The position numbers and the translations under genes are program-made. Below are positions 1 to 7,994 of a stretch of 23,086 nt of DNA, one piece after another. This DNA comes from JBAZTO01 sp041661865 (GTDB taxonomy: Bacteria; Planctomycetota; Phycisphaerae; SM23-33), in the NCBI GenBank assembly GCA_041661865.1, contig JBAZTO010000057.1, positions 1 through 23,086 on the forward strand, read 5' to 3'. The first letter of the stretch is position 1, and every line of letters starts with the position of its first letter. The notes under the pieces are model-generated. The model saw nothing but the letters and a program-made list of their open reading frames with translations, was not told where the DNA came from and made no database searches.

Positions 1-46
1 GACGCAATTCCTCCGGCTCAATCCCGACTTCCTTGTCCTGATCCAT
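1..46 (-). CDS. 5' end of a divergent gene (partial, unidentified)
   Basis: On the - strand an ATG at 46-44 opens a frame that runs off the window edge, reading MDQDKEVGIEPEELR. An AGGAGA Shine-Dalgarno lies at 57-52 on that strand, six bases upstream of the ATG, which is the main reason to believe the start. The visible residues are acidic and hydrophilic, with no signal peptide, and I cannot assign a family from 15 residues. The gene diverges from the nuo operon, so the 47-608 spacer should contain control elements for both directions. Confidence 0.5.
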   Translation of the reverse strand, partial: MDQDKEVGIEPEELR

Positions 47-114
47 CGTTGTCTCCTCATGTGGATTGTCAATATGAGAAGATATTCCGATTATTCCGAA
101 AGCGCCAGAAGAAT

Positions 115-144
115 TTGTCACACCCCTTTTCACGGGTCTATAAA
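115..144 (+). promoter_or_regulatory. sigma-70-like promoter candidate
   Basis: TTGTCA at 115-120 and TATAAA at 139-144 are separated by 18 bp, close to the sigma-70 consensus TTGACA/TATAAT. The stretch is AT-rich compared with its surroundings, and a direct repeat ATTCCGA (84-90 and 93-99, 9 bp apart) lies upstream of the -35. It points towards nuoA but is about 460 bp from it, so it may drive a long nuo leader or may be left over from the broken PEP-CTERM-type gene just downstream. Confidence 0.4.
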
Positions 145-175
145 GTCTGGCCTGCCTGTCCGGAAGGCAGGTTGA

Positions 176-265
176 GCATCTTTTTCAATCTACGTTCCCG
201 AGCTGGCGACGATGAGCCTGCTGGCCTTGGGCGGCCTGGCGATGCGGCGGCGGAAGTTAAGCCGC
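176..265 (+). pseudogene. relic resembling a PEP-CTERM sorting tail
   Basis: After a stop at 173-175, the frame reads YVPELATMSLLALGGLAM and then three arginines and a lysine. This has the form of a PEP-CTERM C-terminal signal: a VPEP-like motif (here VPEL), a hydrophobic helix and a basic cluster. No gene body precedes it and the frame runs on into repeat sequence; a TAA is available one frame over at 258-260, right after the basic cluster. It is probably the tail of a decayed exported protein gene. PEP-CTERM proteins occur in exopolysaccharide-producing Gram-negative-type bacteria, including many Planctomycetes. The match is short and by eye. Confidence 0.35.
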
Positions 266-294
266 CGATGGGTATCACAGCCGTCCTGGCTGTG
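245..294. repeat. two adjacent inverted repeats in the leader
   Basis: Two perfect 7-bp inverted repeats lie close together. CGGCGGC at 245-251 pairs with GCCGCCG at 261-267 across a 9-nt loop, and CACAGCC at 276-282 pairs with GGCTGTG at 288-294 across GTCCT. The second belongs with the CACAGGC-type hairpin at 449-470. There is no T-run after either, so they are not typical intrinsic terminators. Confidence 0.5.
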
Positions 295-377
295 GATGAA
301 GACACATACCAGGCTGCCGCGCCGTGACGGACCTATCCCCAGGCCGACGCTTCGCTCTGGCCTGGGCTACGGCTATG

Positions 378-394
378 CCAGCCCTTCGGGCTGG
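378..394. repeat. CCAGCCC/GGGCTGG hairpin
   Basis: A perfect 7-bp inverted repeat with a 3-nt loop (CCAGCCC TTC GGGCTGG). It sits in GC-rich sequence with no coding evidence and no T-run. It looks like one unit of the leader's palindrome mosaic. Confidence 0.5.
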
Positions 395-448
395 TTCAGA
401 GGGGTGGACAGACGCCGGGGGTGGGATTCGAGCCCGTTATGGGCGACT

Positions 449-470
449 GCACAGGCTGGAACGCCTGTGC
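449..470. repeat. GCACAGGC/GCCTGTGC hairpin
   Basis: A perfect 8-bp inverted repeat with the 6-nt loop TGGAAC. I recall similar elements (CACAGGCTGGAA followed by GCCTGTGCCAC) being dispersed in planctomycete-type genomes. That is memory, not a search. Confidence 0.55.
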
Positions 471-548
471 CACCCATCACTTCATGTGCGTCAGAGCAGT
501 AGTTCCCTATTTTGCTTCCACTTGCGCCTACAATATGGCAAAGATTAT

Positions 549-586
549 GGGCAGGCATGGCAAGGGGTTGTTGCACAGGCCTGCCC
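549..586. repeat. inverted repeat just upstream of the nuoA ribosome site
   Basis: GGGCAGGC at 549-556 is a perfect inverted copy of GCCTGCCC at 579-586, with a 22-nt loop. The structure ends 10 nt before the nuoA Shine-Dalgarno (AAAGGAG, 597-603). In a nuo leader transcript it could form a stem next to the ribosome site, and so affect translation or mRNA stability, but no alternative pairing that would make a switch is evident. Confidence 0.4.
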
Positions 587-608
587 GGCGGTCGTGAAAG
601 GAGACTGG

Positions 609-1034
609 ATGGCGCTTCGGTTGGCTCAGTCCGTGCCGCTCTGGCCGCTGGCGGCCTACTTCGGCGCGGTGGTGATCCTGGCGACGGGAATCCTCGCACT
701 GTCCTACGTCCTGGGCCAGCGGCACAACGAGCGGTCCACCGGCGTGCCTTACGAGTCGGGCATCGTCTCGACCGGTTCAGCCCGCATCCGCATGCCGGCG
801 GAGTTCTACCTGGTGGCCTTGTTCTTCGTGATCTTCGACCTGGAGGCGGTGTTCATTTTCGCCTGGGCCATCGCCGCCCGGCAGCTTGGCTGGGCCGGCT
901 ACGTCGAGATAGTCGTGTTCGTGGGCGTGCTGGTGGCGGCGCTGGTTTACCTCTGGAGGCAGGGAGCGTTGGACTGGGGCGCCCTCCGCCGCGGCAAGCC
1001 GGCCCGGGAGAGGAGCGGTCCGCCTCATGTCTAG
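609..1034 (+). CDS. nuoA: NADH-quinone oxidoreductase subunit A
   Basis: Small membrane subunit of complex I, at the junction of the peripheral and membrane arms near the quinone site. The 141-residue protein (about 147 in E. coli) has three hydrophobic segments, at roughly 12-32, 66-88 and 95-115. It also has the family signatures PYESGI around 46-51 and the acidic stretch FFVIFDLEAVFIFAWA in the second helix. I chose the ATG at 609 because AAAGGAG (597-603) lies 5 bases before it. The open frame extends upstream to 324, but that part is repeat DNA without subunit A character. It overlaps nuoB by 8 bp and is the first gene of the operon. Confidence 0.96.
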   Translation: MALRLAQSVPLWPLAAYFGAVVILATGILALSYVLGQRHNERSTGVPYESGIVSTGSARIRMPAEFYLVALFFVIFDLEAVFIFAWAIAARQLGWAGYVEIVVFVGVLVAALVYLWRQGALDWGALRRGKPARERSGPPHV

Positions 1035-1656
1035 TCAGCGCGGCGACAATGCTCCCGTCGGCCTGGATATCTCCTCGCCGGACCATCCCATCCGGCGGAA
1101 CATCCTGCTGGCCCGGCTGGAAGACCTGCTGGCCTGGTCGCGCAAGAGGTCGATCTGGCCCTTCAACTTCGGCCTGTCCTGCTGCTACGTCGAAATGGCC
1201 ACCAGCCTGACCAGCCGCTACGATCTGTCGCGTTTCGGCGCCGAGGTCATCCGCGGCACCCCGCGCGAGGCGGACCTGATGGTCATCGCCGGCACAGTTT
1301 TTCTCAAGATGGCGCCGGTGATCAAGCACCTCTACGAACAGATGATGGAGCCGCGCTGGGTTATCTCGATGGGCTCGTGCGCCAACTCAGGCGGCATGTA
1401 CGACGTCTACAGTGTGGTCCAGGGCGTGGATCGATTCCTGCCGGTGGACGTGTACATCCAGGGTTGCCCGCCCAGCCCCGACGCGTTCATGCAGGGCCTG
1501 CTCCTGCTGGCCGACCTGGTGGGCAAGGAGCGCCGGCCGGCCAGTTGGGTGATCGGGCCCCAGGGCGTCAGCCGCCCGGAGATGCCCATTCAGCGCGACT
1601 TGAAACGGGCCCAGCGGGCGGCGATGGGCGATCTGCGAGGCCCCGACGGAGTGTGA
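1027..1656 (+). CDS. nuoB: NADH-quinone oxidoreductase subunit B
   Basis: Carries Fe-S cluster N2, the last cluster in the electron path before quinone, in the connecting part of complex I. The 209-residue protein has all four N2 ligands: the adjacent pair Cys52-Cys53 (SCCYVEM), Cys118 (MGSCANSGG) and Cys147 (IQGCPPSP). The start at 1027 lies inside the 3' end of nuoA, typical of translational coupling. The C-terminal 30 or so residues are basic and less conserved. Its stop (1654-1656) overlaps a possible GTG start for nuoCD. Confidence 0.97.
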   Translation: MSSQRGDNAPVGLDISSPDHPIRRNILLARLEDLLAWSRKRSIWPFNFGLSCCYVEMATSLTSRYDLSRFGAEVIRGTPREADLMVIAGTVFLKMAPVIKHLYEQMMEPRWVISMGSCANSGGMYDVYSVVQGVDRFLPVDVYIQGCPPSPDAFMQGLLLLADLVGKERRPASWVIGPQGVSRPEMPIQRDLKRAQRAAMGDLRGPDGV

Positions 1657-1670
1657 AGTCAGAGGACGGC

Positions 1671-3431
1671 ATGGCGGCAGCGACCCAGGGCAACATGGAC
1701 GTGCAACGCGAGCTTGAGGGCCTATGCGGCCCCGGCAGCGTCGTCGCGCAACCCACCGCCGACGGCCTGGCGACTTTCTGGGTGCCGGCGGGGAAGATCC
1801 GCGAGGCCCTGAGGTATCTCAAGTGCCAGGCGCCGCAGCCGTACCGCATGCTCTACGACCTGACGGCCATCGACGAGCGCGAGCGCCGCTGCCGCGCGGG
1901 ACAGCCCGCCGGCGACTTCACCGTCATCTACCACCTGCTGTCCTTCGAGCGCAACGTGGACGTGCGGCTCAAGGTCGCGCTGGAGGGCGAGCGACTCTCG
2001 CTGCCCAGCGTCATCGACCTCTGGCCGTGCGCCGACTGGTACGAGCGCGAGGTGTGGGACATGTTCGGCATCGAGTTCGCCGGCCATCCGCGGCTGCGGC
2101 GGCTGCTCATGCCGCCCTGGTGGCAGGGGCATCCGCTCCGCAAGGAGTACCCCAGCCGGGCCACCGAGATGCCCTCCTTCAGCATGACCGAAGACCAGCG
2201 GTCGCAGTGGCAGGAGGCGCTGCGGTTTGTGCCCGAGGATTGGGGCATGAAGCGCGAGGGCGGGGAGTTCGAGACGATGTTCCTGAACATCGGGCCCCAC
2301 CATCCCGGCACGCACGGGGTGCTGCGGATCGTGCTGCAACTGGCAGGCCAGGAGATCGTCGACGCCGTCTGCGACATCGGCTACCACCATCGCGGGGCCG
2401 AGAAGATGGGCGAGCGGCAGAGCTGGCACACCTACATTCCCTACACCGACCGCGTGGACTATCTCGGCGGCGTGCTCAACAACTTTCCCTACGTCCTGGC
2501 CGTGGAGAAACTCGCGGGCATCGAAGTGCCCGGCCGCGCCAAGGTCATCCGCATCATGCTGGCCGAGCTGTTTCGCATCATCAGCCATCTGGTGTTCTAT
2601 GGCACCTTGAGCCAGGACCTCGGCCAGATGTCGCCGGTGTTCTACATGTTCAGCGACCGCGAGAAGGCCTTCGAGATCGTCGAGGCCATCACCGGCGCCC
2701 GCATGCATCCGGGCTGGTTCCGCATCGGCGGAGTGGCCCAGTACCTGCCCGAGGGCTGGGAGAAACTGGTGGCCGACTTCCTGGCCTACATGCCGGCCCG
2801 GCTGAGGGAATACGACCGCATGGTGATGGGCAATCGCACCTTCAAGCGGCGGACGCAGGGCATCGGGCAGATCACCACCGACGAGGCCATCGAATGGGGC
2901 GCGACAGGCCCCATGCTGCGGGCCTGCGGGCTGGAGTGGGACTTCCGCAAAAAGCGGCCTTACGGCGGATACGACCAGTTCGAGTTCGACATCCCCACCG
3001 GCGCCCGCGGGGACAGCTACGACCGCGCGGTCGTGCACGTCGAGGAGATGCGCCAGAGCCTGCGGATCATCGAGCAGTGCGCCAGAAACATGCCCGCCGG
3101 GCCGTACAAGGCCGACCACCCGCTGACGACCCCGCCGCCTAAGGACCGAACGATGAAGGACATCGAGACGCTGATCGACCACTTCCTGGGCGTCAGTTGG
3201 GGGCCGGTGATCCCTCCGGGCGAGGCCGCCGTCGGCGTGGAGGGGGCCAAGGGCAACAACACCTATTACCTCATCAGCGACGGCGGGACGTCCTCCTATC
3301 GCACGCGGATTCGCACGCCGTCGTTTCCGCACATCCAGATGGTGCCGATGATGAGCCGCGGCCTGACCGTCAGCGACCTGATCGCGATCCTGGGAAGCGT
3401 GGACTTCGTGCTGGCGGATGTGGACCGGTAG
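1671..3431 (+). CDS. nuoCD: NADH-quinone oxidoreductase fused subunits C and D
   Basis: A 586-residue fusion of the 30-kDa (C) and 49-kDa (D) subunits, the arrangement seen in E. coli (about 600 residues). The C domain (about 1-175) has the signature WYEREVWDMFGI near 123-134, followed by HPLRKEYP. A linker of about 25 residues leads to the D domain, with NIGPHHPGTHG at 206-216, YTDRVDYLGG near 258-267 and the end IAILGSVDFVLADVDR. His215 and Tyr264 match the quinone-head-group His and Tyr of the family. I use the ATG at 1671, with AGAGG at 1661-1665. An in-frame GTG at 1653 overlapping the nuoB stop would add six residues. Repeat DNA follows before nuoE. Confidence 0.96.
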   Translation: MAAATQGNMDVQRELEGLCGPGSVVAQPTADGLATFWVPAGKIREALRYLKCQAPQPYRMLYDLTAIDERERRCRAGQPAGDFTVIYHLLSFERNVDVRLKVALEGERLSLPSVIDLWPCADWYEREVWDMFGIEFAGHPRLRRLLMPPWWQGHPLRKEYPSRATEMPSFSMTEDQRSQWQEALRFVPEDWGMKREGGEFETMFLNIGPHHPGTHGVLRIVLQLAGQEIVDAVCDIGYHHRGAEKMGERQSWHTYIPYTDRVDYLGGVLNNFPYVLAVEKLAGIEVPGRAKVIRIMLAELFRIISHLVFYGTLSQDLGQMSPVFYMFSDREKAFEIVEAITGARMHPGWFRIGGVAQYLPEGWEKLVADFLAYMPARLREYDRMVMGNRTFKRRTQGIGQITTDEAIEWGATGPMLRACGLEWDFRKKRPYGGYDQFEFDIPTGARGDSYDRAVVHVEEMRQSLRIIEQCARNMPAGPYKADHPLTTPPPKDRTMKDIETLIDHFLGVSWGPVIPPGEAAVGVEGAKGNNTYYLISDGGTSSYRTRIRTPSFPHIQMVPMMSRGLTVSDLIAILGSVDFVLADVDR

Positions 3432-3441
3432 AGACCCGGAA

Positions 3442-3490
3442 GCCACAGCGAGGCAACACAGAGCAACAGGGATACAGAGAGACTAAAACG
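3442..3490. repeat. ACAGAG-type repeat between nuoCD and nuoE
   Basis: The 85-bp gap between nuoCD and nuoE is filled with an iterated ACAGAG-like sequence (CCACAGCGAGG, CAACACAGAGCAACAGG, GATACAGAGAG). It is one arm of the element that occurs as a full inverted pair between nuoI and nuoJ: GATACAGAGAG here matches the reverse complement of the 9570-9580 region. Such CACAGAG repeats are, from memory, common intergenic elements in environmental bacteria. Confidence 0.6.
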
Positions 3491-3516
3491 AGAAGCGTGA
3501 AGAGGTTTTGGTTTTC

Positions 3517-3981
3517 ATGTTAAGCGACGAGATCAAGAGAGAAATCCAGGCCGAGATGGCCCACTACGAGCATCCGCGGGCCGTGGTGGCTTCGGCGCTC
3601 AAGGCCGTGCAGGCCCGGCGCGGCTGGGTGGACGATCAATCCCTGGCCGAGGTGGCCGAGCTGCTGGGCCTGTCGGTCGATGAGGTCGATTCCATCGCCA
3701 CGTTCTACAACGCCATCTACCGCCAGCCGGTGGGCAGGCACGTGATCCTCATCTGCGACAGCATCAGTTGTTACCTGACCGGCTACGAGACGCTGCGGGA
3801 GCACCTGACGCGCAAGCTGGGCATCGGCCTGGGGCAGACGACCGCCGACGGGCGCTTCACGCTGCTGCCCAACGCCTGCCTGGGCCTGTGCGAGCAGGCG
3901 CCGGCGATGATGATCGACCGGGACACGCACGCTGGCCTGACGAGTGAGAAGATCGACGGGATCCTGGCTGGGTATCCATGA
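3517..3981 (+). CDS. nuoE: NADH-quinone oxidoreductase subunit E
   Basis: The 24-kDa-type subunit of the NADH-oxidising module, holding [2Fe-2S] cluster N1a. The 154-residue protein has the thioredoxin-like ferredoxin ligands Cys80 and Cys85 (CDSISC), then Cys121 and Cys125 (NACLGLC). The N-terminal helical part contains SIATFYNAIY, typical of the family. I chose the ATG at 3517, where AGAGG (3501-3505) is 11 bases upstream; a TTG at 3508 in the same frame would add three residues. The gene starts the EFGHI block after a repeat-filled gap, and its end overlaps nuoF by ATGA. Confidence 0.95.
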   Translation: MLSDEIKREIQAEMAHYEHPRAVVASALKAVQARRGWVDDQSLAEVAELLGLSVDEVDSIATFYNAIYRQPVGRHVILICDSISCYLTGYETLREHLTRKLGIGLGQTTADGRFTLLPNACLGLCEQAPAMMIDRDTHAGLTSEKIDGILAGYP

Positions 3982-5261
3982 CCATGAGCGGTGAAAAGCC
4001 CCTGACAAGTCGAATGCGTCGCGACGGCCAGCCGGTGGGCCTGGACGAGTACGTCCGCGCCGGCGGCTACCAGGGATTGCGCGCCGCGCTGAAGCTGTCG
4101 CCCCGGCAGGTGACCGAGCAGGTGACCCAGGCCGAGCTCAAAGGCCGCGGCGGGGCTGGGTTCCCCACCGGGAAGAAGTGGGGTTTTGTGCCGGCCGACG
4201 GGGCGCGGGGGCCCAGGTACTTCGTCGTCAACGCCGACGAGATGGAACCGGGCACGATGAAGGATCGCATTCTGATGGAAGGCGACCCGCACCAGTTGAT
4301 CGAGGGGATCGTCATCGGCTCCTATGCCGTCGGGGCCTCGATCGCCTACATCTTCCTCCGCCTGGCCTATCACGCTTCGGAGCGGGCACTCAGGCAGGCC
4401 ATCGCCGAGGCCTACGCCGCCGGCTACCTGGGGCGGAATATCCTGGGCTCGTCTTTCGGGCTGGAGCTTCACCTCCACATCTCCGCCGGCCGGTACATGT
4501 GCGGCGAGGAGACGGGCCTGCTCAACGCCCTCGAAGGCCGACGGGCCACGCCGCGTTTCAAGCCGCCGCATCCCCCGGTGGTCGGGCTGTGGGGCAAGCC
4601 GACCATCGTCAATAACGTCGAGACCGTCTGCTGCGTGCCGCACATCGTGCGCGACGGCTGGGAGCATTTCCGCTCGCTGTCCCGCAGCGACAGCGACGGC
4701 GGGACCAAGATCTACGGCGCCAGCGGCCGCGTGAAGAAACCCGGCCTGTGGGAGCTGCCCATGGGCACGCCGCTGCGCGAGATTCTCTTCGACCATGCCG
4801 GCGGGATGCTGGAGGGCTGCCGCTTCCGCGGCCTGCTGCCTGGCGGGGCCTCGACCGCCTTCCTGGTCGAAGAGCACCTGGACGCCCGGATGGACTTCGC
4901 CTCGCTCCAGCCCTGCGGCAGCCGCATGGGCACCGGCACGATCATCGTGCTGGACGACAAGGTCTGCCCGGTGGGGGCCGTGGGGAACCTTCTGGCGTTC
5001 TTCGCCCGCGAATCCTGCGGCTGGTGCACCCCGTGCCGCGAAGGCCTGCCCTGGATCGCCGGCATGTTGCGGGCGCTGGAAGAAGGACGCGGCACGCAGC
5101 AGGATCTGGACATCCTGGCCGAGCAGGCCGACCTGCTGGCTCCGGCCACGACGTTCTGTGCCCTGGCGCCGGGGGCCGCCGACCCGCTGCGAAGCGCCCT
5201 GGTGCACTTTGCCGACGATTTCCGCCGTCACGTCACCGAGGGCCGCTGCCCGTGGAGATGA
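3978..5261 (+). CDS. nuoF: NADH-quinone oxidoreductase subunit F
   Basis: Binds NADH and FMN and holds cluster N3, so it is the electron entry point of complex I. In the 427-residue protein, GRGGAGFPTGKKWGF near 56-70 is the glycine-rich nucleotide site, and NADEMEPGTMKDR and CGEETGLLNALEGRR are family hallmarks. N3 ligands are Cys347, Cys350, Cys353 (SCGWCTPCREG) and Cys394 (TTFC); all sit four residues earlier than in E. coli as I recall it. The ATG at 3978 overlaps the nuoE stop. The stop is followed 3 bases later by the GTG start of nuoG. Confidence 0.97.
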   Translation: MTMSGEKPLTSRMRRDGQPVGLDEYVRAGGYQGLRAALKLSPRQVTEQVTQAELKGRGGAGFPTGKKWGFVPADGARGPRYFVVNADEMEPGTMKDRILMEGDPHQLIEGIVIGSYAVGASIAYIFLRLAYHASERALRQAIAEAYAAGYLGRNILGSSFGLELHLHISAGRYMCGEETGLLNALEGRRATPRFKPPHPPVVGLWGKPTIVNNVETVCCVPHIVRDGWEHFRSLSRSDSDGGTKIYGASGRVKKPGLWELPMGTPLREILFDHAGGMLEGCRFRGLLPGGASTAFLVEEHLDARMDFASLQPCGSRMGTGTIIVLDDKVCPVGAVGNLLAFFARESCGWCTPCREGLPWIAGMLRALEEGRGTQQDLDILAEQADLLAPATTFCALAPGAADPLRSALVHFADDFRRHVTEGRCPWR

Positions 5262-5264
5262 TGG

Positions 5265-7994
5265 GTGATCACGATCTACATTCATAACGAGCCCCATCGC
5301 GTCAAGGCCGGCACGAGCCTGCTTGAGGCGTGCCTGTCGCTGGGCTTCAACGTGCCGTATTTCTGCTGGCACCCGGCGATGCACTCGGTGGGCGCCTGCC
5401 GGCAGTGCGCGGTCAAGGTGTTTCGCGACGAAAACGACACCGCCGGCTCGATCGTGATGTCCTGCATGATGCCGGTGCGCGAGGGCATGCGGGTGTCCAT
5501 CGACGACCCGGAGGCCGTCAGGCTCCGCGCCCACGTGGTGGAGTGGCTGATGCTCAACCATCCGCACGATTGCCCCGTCTGCGACGAGGGCGGCGAGTGC
5601 CACCTCCAGGACATGACCGTGATGACCGGCCATACGGTCCGGCGGACGCGGTTGCCCAAGCGCACCTATCGCAACCAGGATCTGGGCCCCTTCGTCACGC
5701 ACGAGATGAATCGCTGCATCCAGTGCTACCGGTGCGAGCGGTTCTACCGCGACTATGCCGGCGGGCGCGACTTCGGCGTCTTGGGATGGCATGACGGCGT
5801 CTACTTCGGCCGCTCCGCCAACGGAAAGCTCGAAAGCGAGTTCAGCGGCAACCTGGTGGAGGTCTGCCCGACGGGCGTGTTCACCGACAAGATCCTCGCC
5901 GGCCACTACACCCGCAAGTGGGATCTGACCACCGCGCCGTCGATATGCATCCACTGCGGGGCCGGCTGCAACACGATCCCCGGCGCGCGATACGGGCAGT
6001 TGCGGCGTATCCGCGCCCGCTTCAACGGGCAGGTCAACGGCTATTTCCTGTGCGACCGCGGCCGGTACGGCTACGGGTTCGTCAACGGCCCTCGGCGGGT
6101 GCGCGAGCCGATGGTGCGCGGGGCCGACGGCAGATTGCAGGTCGTCGCCGGCCCCGAAACGCTGGCCTTTGCCGGCGAGCACATCCGTGGCGGCCGGGCC
6201 ATCGGTATCGGCTCGCCACGCGCGTCGCTGGAGGCCAACTTCGCCCTGCGGTCGCTGGTGGGGCCGGAGCGATTCTTTCAGGGGTCTTCACCGCGTGATT
6301 CGGCCCTGTCGGCGGCGATTCTGGAGTGCCTGACGCGCGGGCCGACGCCGACGGCCTCGCTGAGTGAGGTGGAAGCCTGCGACGCGGTGGTGATCCTCGG
6401 CGAGGATGTCCTCAATGTCGCGCCGATGCTGGGGCTGGCCCTGCGGCAGTGTGCCCGCCGGCAGCCGCTGGAGACGGCGGCCAGCCTCAACATTCCCTAC
6501 TGGCTGGATGCCGCCAATCGCGAGGTCACCCAGGACGGCCACGGCCCGTTCTTTATTGCCTCGACGGCGGCCACGCGGCTGGACGGCCTGGCCACGAGCG
6601 CCTATCGCGCCTCGCCGCAGGATTTGGCCCGCGCCGGCCTGGCTGCGGCGCACCGGGTGGACGCCTCCTGCCCCGAGCCGGCTGAGCTTTCGCAGGACGC
6701 GCAGGCCTTTGCCCGCGCCGTCGCCGAGGCGCTCAAGTCGGCCCGTCGGCCGCTGGTGGTTGCGGGCGCGGGCAGCGGCAGCGTGGAACTGATCCATGCC
6801 GCCGCCGATCTCGCCTGGGCCCTGACGCGCTCCGGCAAGGACGCACGGCTGTGCTTGACCGCCGCCGAGTGCAACAGCATGGGGGCAGCCTTGATGGGCG
6901 GGGGCGATCTGTCGGCGGCGATGGAGACCTTGCGGAGCGGAGCAGCCGAGACGGTCATCGTGTTGGAGAACGATCTCCGCGGCCGCATGTCGCGACGGGA
7001 TTTCGACGAAATGACGTCCCTGGCGCGGTGCCTGATCGTTATCGATCACACGGGCCAGGCCACCACCGAGCGGGCGCACTGCGTCCTGCCCGCGGCGAGT
7101 TTTGTCGAGGCCGACGGCACGCTGGTCAACAACGAGGGGCGGGCCCAGCGGTTCTTCAAAGTGCTGCCGGCGACAGGGGCCATCCAGGAAAGCTGGCGGT
7201 GGCTGGGCGAGCTGGCCGTCGCTGCCGGCCGGCGCCTCGCGCCGCCGTGGCCGGACTTCGACGCGATCGTGGCCGACCTGGCTGCGACGTTGCCGGCGTT
7301 CAAGGACGTGCCAGCCATTGCCCCGCCCGCGGGGTTCCGGCAGGTGGGCGGAAAGATTCCGCGTCAGTCGCATCGCTACAGCGGCCGAACCGCCGAGGCG
7401 GCGCACCTGAGCGTCTTCGATAACCCTCCGCCGGCCGATCCCGATTCGCCGCTGGCCTTCTCGATGGAAGGCTCGGGCCAGGAGCCGCCGCCGGCCCTGA
7501 TCCCTCGCTACTGGGCGCCGGGGTGGAACAGCGACGCAGCCGTCAACAAGTTCCAGATCGAAGTGGGCGGCCCGCTGCACGGCGGCGACCCGGGCCGACG
7601 GATTATCCAGCCCGACTCAGCATCCTCGGCGCCATACTTCGCCGAGGGGTCCCAGCCGCCGGCGCCCAAGGCCGGGCCACTGTGGGTTGTCCCGCGGCAC
7701 CACATTTTCGGCTCCGAGCCGCTCAGCGCCGCCGCCCAGCCCATCGCCGGCCTGTGCCCCAAGCCCTACCTGGCCATGAACGGCCGGGATGCCGCCGCGG
7801 CGGGCCTGGGTCGGGGCCAGACGGTAGAGGTTTCCATCGGCGGCGTCGGATATTCCGTGGCCGTGGTGATCGACGATTCACTCCCGCCGGGCCAGGCCGC
7901 CTTGCCCGCGGGCATCGAGGGCCTGGAGGGCATCGACCTGCCCGGCTGGGGCAGCGTGGCCCGCGCCGGCCAAGGCGAAGGGGGACGCCCATGA
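5265..7994 (+). CDS. nuoG: NADH-quinone oxidoreductase subunit G (with cluster N7)
   Basis: The large 909-residue Fe-S subunit of the peripheral arm. By count, N1b uses Cys34, 45, 48 and 67; N5 uses His99 with Cys103, 106 and 112; N4 uses Cys151, 154, 157 and 201; and the extra cluster N7 uses Cys228, 231, 235 and 263. These positions equal those I recall for the 908-residue E. coli protein, although most other residues differ. The rest is a molybdopterin-oxidoreductase-like fold with no sign of cofactor use. A stretch near 765-775 (VNKFQIEVGGPLHGGDPG) also resembles the E. coli form. It starts with GTG at 5265 (GGAG at 5253-5256). The ATG at 5261 is in another frame. It overlaps nuoH by ATGA. 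Confidence 0.96.
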   Translation: MITIYIHNEPHRVKAGTSLLEACLSLGFNVPYFCWHPAMHSVGACRQCAVKVFRDENDTAGSIVMSCMMPVREGMRVSIDDPEAVRLRAHVVEWLMLNHPHDCPVCDEGGECHLQDMTVMTGHTVRRTRLPKRTYRNQDLGPFVTHEMNRCIQCYRCERFYRDYAGGRDFGVLGWHDGVYFGRSANGKLESEFSGNLVEVCPTGVFTDKILAGHYTRKWDLTTAPSICIHCGAGCNTIPGARYGQLRRIRARFNGQVNGYFLCDRGRYGYGFVNGPRRVREPMVRGADGRLQVVAGPETLAFAGEHIRGGRAIGIGSPRASLEANFALRSLVGPERFFQGSSPRDSALSAAILECLTRGPTPTASLSEVEACDAVVILGEDVLNVAPMLGLALRQCARRQPLETAASLNIPYWLDAANREVTQDGHGPFFIASTAATRLDGLATSAYRASPQDLARAGLAAAHRVDASCPEPAELSQDAQAFARAVAEALKSARRPLVVAGAGSGSVELIHAAADLAWALTRSGKDARLCLTAAECNSMGAALMGGGDLSAAMETLRSGAAETVIVLENDLRGRMSRRDFDEMTSLARCLIVIDHTGQATTERAHCVLPAASFVEADGTLVNNEGRAQRFFKVLPATGAIQESWRWLGELAVAAGRRLAPPWPDFDAIVADLAATLPAFKDVPAIAPPAGFRQVGGKIPRQSHRYSGRTAEAAHLSVFDNPPPADPDSPLAFSMEGSGQEPPPALIPRYWAPGWNSDAAVNKFQIEVGGPLHGGDPGRRIIQPDSASSAPYFAEGSQPPAPKAGPLWVVPRHHIFGSEPLSAAAQPIAGLCPKPYLAMNGRDAAAAGLGRGQTVEVSIGGVGYSVAVVIDDSLPPGQAALPAGIEGLEGIDLPGWGSVARAGQGEGGRP

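Larger units (their letters stand above)
47..608. other. non-coding leader of the nuo operon, hairpin mosaic
   Basis: This 560-bp spacer has no convincing gene. The open frames in it (for example 49-327 and 212-502) have no ribosome site and no recognisable protein sequence apart from the PEP-CTERM-like relic listed separately. It contains at least six short perfect inverted repeats: 151-156/166-171, 245-251/261-267, 276-282/288-294, 378-384/388-394, 449-456/463-470 and 549-556/579-586. Several share a CACAGGC/CACAGCC core. I read it as a patchwork of dispersed palindromic elements accumulated upstream of nuoA. Besides the separate 115-144 site, a weak -10-like TACAAT at 529-534 could serve nuoA, but no good -35 sits at the right distance. 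Confidence 0.6.

Noticed and set aside
324..608. Upstream extension of the nuoA frame to 324
   Set aside because: The extra 95 codons are repeat DNA with no subunit A character, while a good ribosome site precedes the ATG at 609.
1722..3446. Long open frame on the - strand opposite nuoCD (and similar long antisense frames over nuoEFG, nuoL, nuoM and mprF)
   Set aside because: These are antisense shadows of high-GC genes, rich in His, Arg, Gly and Gln, with no recognisable domains; the + strand genes account for the sequence.
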